The notes beneath the pieces are model-generated. The model made no database searches. It saw only the letters and a program-made list of their open reading frames with translations, and was not told the origin of the DNA. From assembly GCA_030066875.1 (NCBI GenBank), contig JASJAS010000027.1:1-33580 (forward strand): DNA of 33,580 bases, written 5' to 3'. Shown in pieces: positions 29,399 to 33,580 of this stretch (the stretch's first letter is position 1; every line of letters starts with the position of its first letter). This stretch comes from Acidimicrobiia bacterium (GTDB taxonomy: Bacteria > Actinomycetota > Acidimicrobiia > Spongiisociales > UBA5794). Made by a program: the position numbers and the translations under genes.

Positions 29399-30301
29399 TT
29401 ACCTGTCCAGGAATTCGATGAGTGCGGGGACGATGCGCTCGTGGGCATCCTCCTGAAGGTAGTGGCCGGCGTCTTCGATTCGTTCTACCTCGGCATCCGG
29501 GAACGTCTTCAGCCAAAGTTGGTCCACCATCTCCGGAACGAAAGCGATGTCCTTCATGGCCCACATGATCTTGACCGGTTTGCTGCGGAAGTGCTTCTCG
29601 AGCCCGGCCTCGATCTCAGCGTTGAGATCGCTGACTTCGCCCTGCGGGCCGGCCGGGATCTCCCGGGGAAAGACCAGGATCGCGGTACGGCTTGCGTACG
29701 TCGGATGTGGGGCCAGGTAGGCAGCCTTGACGTTGGGGTCGAAACGATCCCTGTGCACCACGCCAGCACGGAAGAGGAATCCGCGAACAAAGAGGTGGGC
29801 ACCCTTCACCAGGGCCTCACCGACCCCTTTTGTCTGGAACATCTTCAACGGAAGTGGCAGCTTGACGTCGGTCCGCGGGCGGTGGGCAAACGTGTTGAGG
29901 ACGAACAGCGAGCGGACTCGTTCTGGGTGGCGAGTCGCCCAGTAGTAAAGAGTCGGGCCTCCCCAATCCTGGCCCACGGCAGTTGCGTCCTGCAGATCGA
30001 GCGACTCCAGCAGCGATTCGAGCCGCTCGCTGTGACGGCGAATCGTGTACAGCTCAGGCTGATCCGGCTTGTCGGAACGGCCAAACCCGAGATGATCGGG
30101 AACGATCGCTCGGTATCCCGCTTCGGCGAGCGGTCCGATGAAGTTGCGATACAGGTACCCCCAGGTGGGATTGCCGTGCATCATCACCACGGGCTTACCG
30201 TCGCGAGGGCCTTCATCCACGTAGTGCATCCGCCCATCGGCGCTGTCGAACCACCTGGGCTCGTAAGGCCAAGTCCCGTTGAATGTCCAGTCGGTGGCCA
30301 C
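29399..30301 (-). CDS. Haloalkane dehalogenase-like alpha/beta hydrolase
   Basis: The GTG at 30301, with GGGAGGG upstream, gives 300 residues; a GTG at 30322 would add seven. The motifs match haloalkane dehalogenases: 'MHGNPTWGYLYRN' (oxyanion region with the halide-binding Asn), 'GQDWGGPTLYYWATRHPERV' (nucleophile Asp followed by the halide-stabilising Trp), 'MWAMKDIAFVPEM' (catalytic acid Asp) and 'DAGHYLQEDAHE' (base His). The enzyme would hydrolyse carbon-halogen bonds in the cytoplasm through an ester intermediate. A related group with the same triad acts on other esters or epoxides, so the substrate remains open. It stands alone, 77 bp from the DUF3263 operon and 84 bp after the nitronate monooxygenase gene on the same strand. 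Confidence 0.8.
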   Translation of the reverse strand: MATDWTFNGTWPYEPRWFDSADGRMHYVDEGPRDGKPVVMMHGNPTWGYLYRNFIGPLAEAGYRAIVPDHLGFGRSDKPDQPELYTIRRHSERLESLLESLDLQDATAVGQDWGGPTLYYWATRHPERVRSLFVLNTFAHRPRTDVKLPLPLKMFQTKGVGEALVKGAHLFVRGFLFRAGVVHRDRFDPNVKAAYLAPHPTYASRTAILVFPREIPAGPQGEVSDLNAEIEAGLEKHFRSKPVKIMWAMKDIAFVPEMVDQLWLKTFPDAEVERIEDAGHYLQEDAHERIVPALIEFLDR

Positions 30302-30385
30302 GAATCCCTCCCGTTGCGGCACTACCGAACCGAACGCCCTCGCGCCGCGATCAATTCCCAGACCATCGCTTGCCGCACATCTCTG

Positions 30386-31882
30386 TCATTGCGCAACGGA
30401 TTCGCTTGTGGGCCCGGATTCGCCATGCATATAGGCGATGACGTCGGCGGCGGTGTAGAACTCCACAGGTTGGAGACGAGTCATCAGGTCTCGAACACCT
30501 TGGAAATCTGATCCCGCTGTCACAACGGCCGGCTCTTCGTACGCGCTCTTCACCCGGTATTGCGCCAACCCAGCCGTGGCCAGGAGACCGTTGCACAGGC
30601 ACAGCCGCCCTTCAGTGTTTGCGATCCTGCCGCCCTTGATATCGCCGTAGGCACGTAGCGGCTCAGCCGGGCAGCGGTATCCGATCGAGCTTCCGTCGGT
30701 CACGTAGGGCATCCGGAGCATGCCAAGGTCACATACCCTTGTGCGGTCCTCGTAGATATTCTCGTCGGAGAGAGTCCCCGGTACCTGGACGATGCGGAAG
30801 GGGAAGCCAGTCGGGGAAGCGCGCCAGTCTGACCGCACTTCCACGCCACCATCAGTGGCTTGGGCCAGGATCTGGCGCTTCAGGGCGGGAGCCAGACCGG
30901 ATTCTCGGCTGAACGCAAAAGCGGTACCGACTTGGACTCCGGCGGCTCCTTCGGTGAGTGCTCCCTTGAGGCCCTCGGGGGTTCCGTAGGATCCGGCGAG
31001 CCAGAACGGCAACCCGATGTTGCGCAGTTCTCCGAGCTCGACGTGATCTCGGTCATCGTAAATCGGTTGACCGAGCGTGTCGGTCTTGCGGGGACCGCGC
31101 GGTGGCGCGTTGTGGCCTCCGGCGCTCGGTGCTTCGACGATGAACCCGTCGGGTGCCTCAGGCAAGGCCGCCAAGCCGCTAGCGAGCTCAACGGAAGCGA
31201 CAATCCCGAGAACCTCCGGCCGCCTGATCGAGGGCGGGTGACCGCCGTGCAGATCAGCCGGGTCGAATCGCACGTCGACGTCTCCGTCTGCAGAGGTGAG
31301 TCCCTGTATTCGCAGCGGTAGGCCAACTGGTTCGTGGCGGGCAAGGCGAGCAACGAGATCGGGAATATCCTTGGGGTTCCCCGCTCCGACGATCACGTAA
31401 TCGACATCGGCCAACATCGCCCCGTAGATCGAGAAAGGAATCGGCATCTCGATCTTTCGCAGGTAGTTGATACCGACGGGTCCGTCGTGGCCCTCCTTGG
31501 CAAGAAACACCTCGACGAAGTTGGCCGCGACGGCTAGTTGCTGGAGCGCCGGGTCAGGGCTGACGGTGAAGGAACGCACGTTCTTGAACGGCTTCCGCTC
31601 ATCTTTCCCGCCCGGGACGTAGTAGTCATTGACGATCCGTCCGGCTGCGTCCCGGAATGGGAAGCTGTCGAGCGCACGACGGATGTGCCCGCCCGGGTCC
31701 CCGACCTGGAGCCGACGCGCCATGACCACCTCGAGAGCCGTCCCGGAGACCACACCCAACTCTCCGCGACGGGCAACTGCGTTGGCAAGTGGCCAGCCGG
31801 AGACGGCGACGCCCATGCCTCCTTGGATGATTCTCGGCAGTGTGTCCCGGGCTCCGCTTGGAGTGGTGGCTGATGCTGGCAT
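30386..31882 (-). CDS. Nitronate monooxygenase-family flavoprotein
   Basis: The ATG at 31882, with TAGGAAGG upstream, gives 498 residues. 'RIIQGGMGVAVSGWPLANAVARRGELGVVSG' is the N-terminal FMN-barrel signature of the nitronate monooxygenase / 2-nitropropane dioxygenase family. 'VEAPSAGGHNAPPRGP' is the conserved A-G-G-H segment, and 'EGAAGVQVGTAFAFSRESGL' is the phosphate-binding end of the barrel. It is longer than classic enzymes (~350); the extra C-terminal part has a Cys-containing 'GRLCLCNGLLATAGLAQ' and 'CDLGMLRMPYV', as in a large actinobacterial/cyanobacterial subgroup. It may detoxify nitronates such as propionate 3-nitronate, but that subgroup is poorly characterised. Confidence 0.82.
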   Translation of the reverse strand: MPASATTPSGARDTLPRIIQGGMGVAVSGWPLANAVARRGELGVVSGTALEVVMARRLQVGDPGGHIRRALDSFPFRDAAGRIVNDYYVPGGKDERKPFKNVRSFTVSPDPALQQLAVAANFVEVFLAKEGHDGPVGINYLRKIEMPIPFSIYGAMLADVDYVIVGAGNPKDIPDLVARLARHEPVGLPLRIQGLTSADGDVDVRFDPADLHGGHPPSIRRPEVLGIVASVELASGLAALPEAPDGFIVEAPSAGGHNAPPRGPRKTDTLGQPIYDDRDHVELGELRNIGLPFWLAGSYGTPEGLKGALTEGAAGVQVGTAFAFSRESGLAPALKRQILAQATDGGVEVRSDWRASPTGFPFRIVQVPGTLSDENIYEDRTRVCDLGMLRMPYVTDGSSIGYRCPAEPLRAYGDIKGGRIANTEGRLCLCNGLLATAGLAQYRVKSAYEEPAVVTAGSDFQGVRDLMTRLQPVEFYTAADVIAYMHGESGPTSESVAQ

Positions 31883-32081
31883 CTTCGCCTTCCTACGGTG
31901 ATGTGACCTCAGCTGAGCCGGTGTGGTTACCACTGAGCGCCTTCAATGCCGTGAAGGTCGTTCGATCCGCTTGGTGCGACCGTCATGACAGGCGCCGAGT
32001 CTCGACCGCACAATTGCTGGGATTCACCGATGCAAGACTCCAATCCTCTGCGGCGCAACCGAGGAATCGGACCACGAACGA

Positions 32082-32119
32082 CTCTGCAAAGCAGAGAATC
32101 AGGATGTGCCCGTAGGGCA
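32082..32119. repeat. Two short hairpins downstream of tRNA-Thr
   Basis: 32082-32096 is CTCTGC/AAA/GCAGAG and 32107-32119 is TGCCC/GTA/GGGCA. On the minus strand they follow the 3' end of tRNA-Thr at 5 and 28 bases. They may help terminate the tRNA transcript. The GC-AAA-GC core of the first resembles the palindrome after tRNA-Arg. The rest of the 31883-32123 gap shows no gene. Confidence 0.6.
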
Positions 32120-32123
32120 GGCG

Positions 32124-32197
32124 AGCTGGCGAAGGGATTCGAACCCATGACCTGCTGATTACAAATCAGCTGCTCTGCCGGACTGAGCTACGCCAGC
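32124..32197 (-). tRNA. tRNA-Thr(UGU)
   Basis: Read on the minus strand: acceptor GCTGGCG/CGCCAGC, D-stem GCTC/GAGC, anticodon stem GCTGA/TCAGC with loop TTTGTAA (anticodon UGU, reading ACA), and T-arm ATGGG-TTCGAAT-CCCTT with one T-T mismatch. Discriminator is T. CCA is not encoded. It lies 12 bp downstream of the rRNA methyltransferase gene on the same strand. Confidence 0.93.
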
Positions 32198-32209
32198 GGG
32201 CCGCTGTGC

Positions 32210-32965
32210 CTATTGCAGCGGGGCGCCGAGTGTAGTGCTGCGAATGCGGCTTACCTCGAACAACGCCAGCGATGCAGCTACCGATGCGTTGAGGCTTTCG
32301 ACCTCGGGAGCAATCGGGATACTGACGGTGACATCGAGCAGATCCGAAGCAAGACGTGACAACCCTTTGCCCTCGGCGCCGACGACGATCGCTACCGGCT
32401 CGGCAAGCAGGTCGCAACCGAACAGCGAACGCTCCCCGGCTGCGTCGAGACCGACCAGCCAGACCCCAAGCTTGCGCAACCTACGCATGGCATCAGCGGT
32501 CGACTTGGCCCGAGCTACAGCCAGCTCTTCGAACGCCCCGGCGGCGGCCTTGAACGCCGTGGCTTCGAGCGATGCGGAGCGACGCTCCGGGATCACCAAA
32601 CCCTTCACTCCTGCGGCAAGCATCGAGCGAGCGATCGCCCCCACGTTGCGCGGATCCTCCAAGTGATCCAGCACCAGCAGTGCGGCCGGCTCATTTGCCG
32701 CGACCGCAGCTTCGAGCGGGACGAGCGGCAGCGGTCGCGCCGCCGCAACCAGCCCTTGCGGAGCCCCAGTGGTAGCCCGATCGCGCACATCGTCGACCTC
32801 CTCGATGACGACACCGGCGCTCCGGGCGTTGGCAAGCAGCGCGGCGTAGTCGGCGCGGTTGGTACGCGAGATCTCGACAGTGAGCGACGTGACTCTACCC
32901 GCGTCGATGGCCGCTCGAACGGCATGGAATCCCTCGAGGCTACGCCCGATGCCAGCGGACGCCAT
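32210..32965 (-). CDS. rlmB: TrmH/SpoU-family RNA 2'-O-methyltransferase (RlmB-type)
   Basis: This 251-residue protein is the usual length for RlmB. The N-terminal substrate domain begins 'GRSLEGFHAVRAAIDAG'. The C-terminal SPOUT domain has the three family motifs: 'LDHLEDPRNVGAIARSMLAAG' (motif 1 with N-x-G-x-x-R), 'IVVGAEGKGLSRLASDLLD' (motif 2) and 'VSIPIAPEVESLNASVAASLALFEVSR' (motif 3), which form the knotted SAM site. RlmB methylates G2251 of 23S rRNA, and the same fold also serves tRNA enzymes. The ATG at 32965 lies inside the 3' end of cysS (26-bp overlap), a gene order common in bacteria. Confidence 0.88.
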   Translation of the reverse strand: MASAGIGRSLEGFHAVRAAIDAGRVTSLTVEISRTNRADYAALLANARSAGVVIEEVDDVRDRATTGAPQGLVAAARPLPLVPLEAAVAANEPAALLVLDHLEDPRNVGAIARSMLAAGVKGLVIPERRSASLEATAFKAAAGAFEELAVARAKSTADAMRRLRKLGVWLVGLDAAGERSLFGCDLLAEPVAIVVGAEGKGLSRLASDLLDVTVSIPIAPEVESLNASVAASLALFEVSRIRSTTLGAPLQ

Positions 32966-33580
32966 CGGGTGTGTCCTCGAGGACTATGCCCAGCCCGGCC
33001 AGCCCATCTCTAATCCGGTCGGCCGTGGCCCAGTCCTTGTCGGCTCTGGCTGCACCTCGCAGCTCGATCATCTCTGCGATCGCGCTCTCGCCGCGCTTGG
33101 CGATGCCGAGTTCAGCGGCCAAAGCTGCGATCTGGTCGGCGATGTCATCGAGACCGGCACTCGGCTCGGCCAAACCAAGCACCCCGATGATTTCGTCGTA
33201 GGCGGCAACCCAGGGACCCGCATCCTCGCCGGCATCCAGGCGCCGGTTACCGTCGCGGATGATGTCGAACAAGACCGCCAATGCGCCGGCATTGTCGAGG
33301 TCATTCTCCATCGCCGCTCGGAATGAGTCCATGGCCGCGTCCAGCGGAACATCATCGACCACTCCCGGGATGCGGCGCCGGAACGCCCACATCCGGTCGA
33401 GCGAGGCCCGGGCATCGACCAGCGCCTCTTCACTGAATTCGAGCGGCTTGCGGTAGTGGGTGCGCAGGTAAAAAAGTCGCACCGCACCCGGGGTGTATTT
33501 CTCGATGCCCTCGACGAGGTCGATGACGTGCCCCGTCGACTTCGACATCTTCTCTCCGGACAGATTGAGGAGACCGTTGT
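32940..33580 (-). CDS. cysS: Cysteinyl-tRNA synthetase, C-terminal part
   Basis: The frame is open to the window edge, so the 5' end is missing. The visible part begins 'NGLLNLSGEKMSKSTGH', carrying the K-M-S-K-S ATP-binding loop. The anticodon-recognition helical domain follows ('TPGAVRLFYLRTHYRKPLEFSEEALVDARASLDRM'), and the C-terminal 'ADKDWATADRIRDGLAGLGIVLEDTPDGVRWHR' ends class I CysRS proteins. The related mycothiol enzyme MshC lacks this exact ending, which favours CysS. It attaches cysteine to tRNA-Cys. Overlap with rlmB indicates an operon. Confidence 0.92.
   Translation of the reverse strand, partial: NGLLNLSGEKMSKSTGHVIDLVEGIEKYTPGAVRLFYLRTHYRKPLEFSEEALVDARASLDRMWAFRRRIPGVVDDVPLDAAMDSFRAAMENDLDNAGALAVLFDIIRDGNRRLDAGEDAGPWVAAYDEIIGVLGLAEPSAGLDDIADQIAALAAELGIAKRGESAIAEMIELRGAARADKDWATADRIRDGLAGLGIVLEDTPDGVRWHRA

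Noticed and set aside
1-33580. CRISPR array, prophage, insertion sequence or restriction system
   Set aside because: No regularly spaced repeats, transposase, integrase, phage structural or nuclease genes were seen; only the tRNA-flanked island suggests past mobility.

Overview
The window looks like chromosomal DNA from a high-GC Gram-positive bacterium (phylum Actinomycetota), most plausibly class Acidimicrobiia. Three things point there: a DUF3263 protein, which is an actinobacterial family; a peptidase with three S-layer repeats of the 'GITxGC...FCP...VTRGQLAAFL' style common in Acidimicrobiia; and many GTG starts with heavily overlapping genes. The class is an inference. No rRNA, CRISPR array, insertion sequence, integrase or phage gene is visible.

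Layout. (1) 1-1685: the 3' end of a LarA-like (nickel lactate racemase family) gene and two small VOC/glyoxalase-fold proteins. (2) 1795-4267: an ECF sigma factor translationally coupled to a membrane-anchored protein with six Asp-box repeats. This pair lies between two 62-bp direct repeats. The left repeat is a broken 5' half of tRNA-Arg(CCU) plus its leader; the right repeat is the start of the intact tRNA. (3) 4270-9546: a cluster of small hairpins, a membrane class III nucleotidyl cyclase, an epimerase/cytidylyltransferase pair, a lipoprotein, an acyl-CoA-binding protein and a VanY-like peptidase with S-layer repeats. (4) 9564-20908: alanine dehydrogenase, then a tungsten/molybdenum-enzyme locus. 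The locus runs GTPase and aldehyde ferredoxin oxidoreductase (AOR) on the + strand, meets a six-gene minus-strand operon (TetR regulator, lipoprotein, TiaS-like protein, small membrane protein, MoaD-MoeA fusion, MoeA-substrate-binding-domain fusion), and ends with a divergent ornithine carbamoyltransferase gene. (5) 20961-33580: mostly housekeeping and transport genes: EamA permease, a pseudo-receiver protein, LppM-like lipoprotein, an ABC-2 exporter (ATPase plus two permeases), CvpA-CAP fusion, AI-2E family permease, DUF3263, haloalkane-dehalogenase-like hydrolase, nitronate monooxygenase, tRNA-Thr(UGU), RlmB-type rRNA methyltransferase and the 3' end of cysS.

The most interesting unit is region 4. 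A 16-bp palindrome with core CCTATCGATCGATAGG fills the spacer of a promoter-like sequence before the GTPase-AOR genes. A one-base variant lies about 9.1 kb away, between the TetR gene and the carbamoyltransferase gene. No other palindromic match was seen by eye in the window. This suggests that one TetR regulator controls the enzyme, its pterin/metal cofactor assembly genes, a possible importer, a repurposed TiaS-like ATP-using protein and a carbamoyltransferase as one regulon. The reaction catalysed is unknown.

A second theme is a family of tandem short hairpins (GACTC-rich stems, three-base loops). They occur downstream of both tRNAs and, unusually, in frame inside a protein-coding gene (22198-22258).
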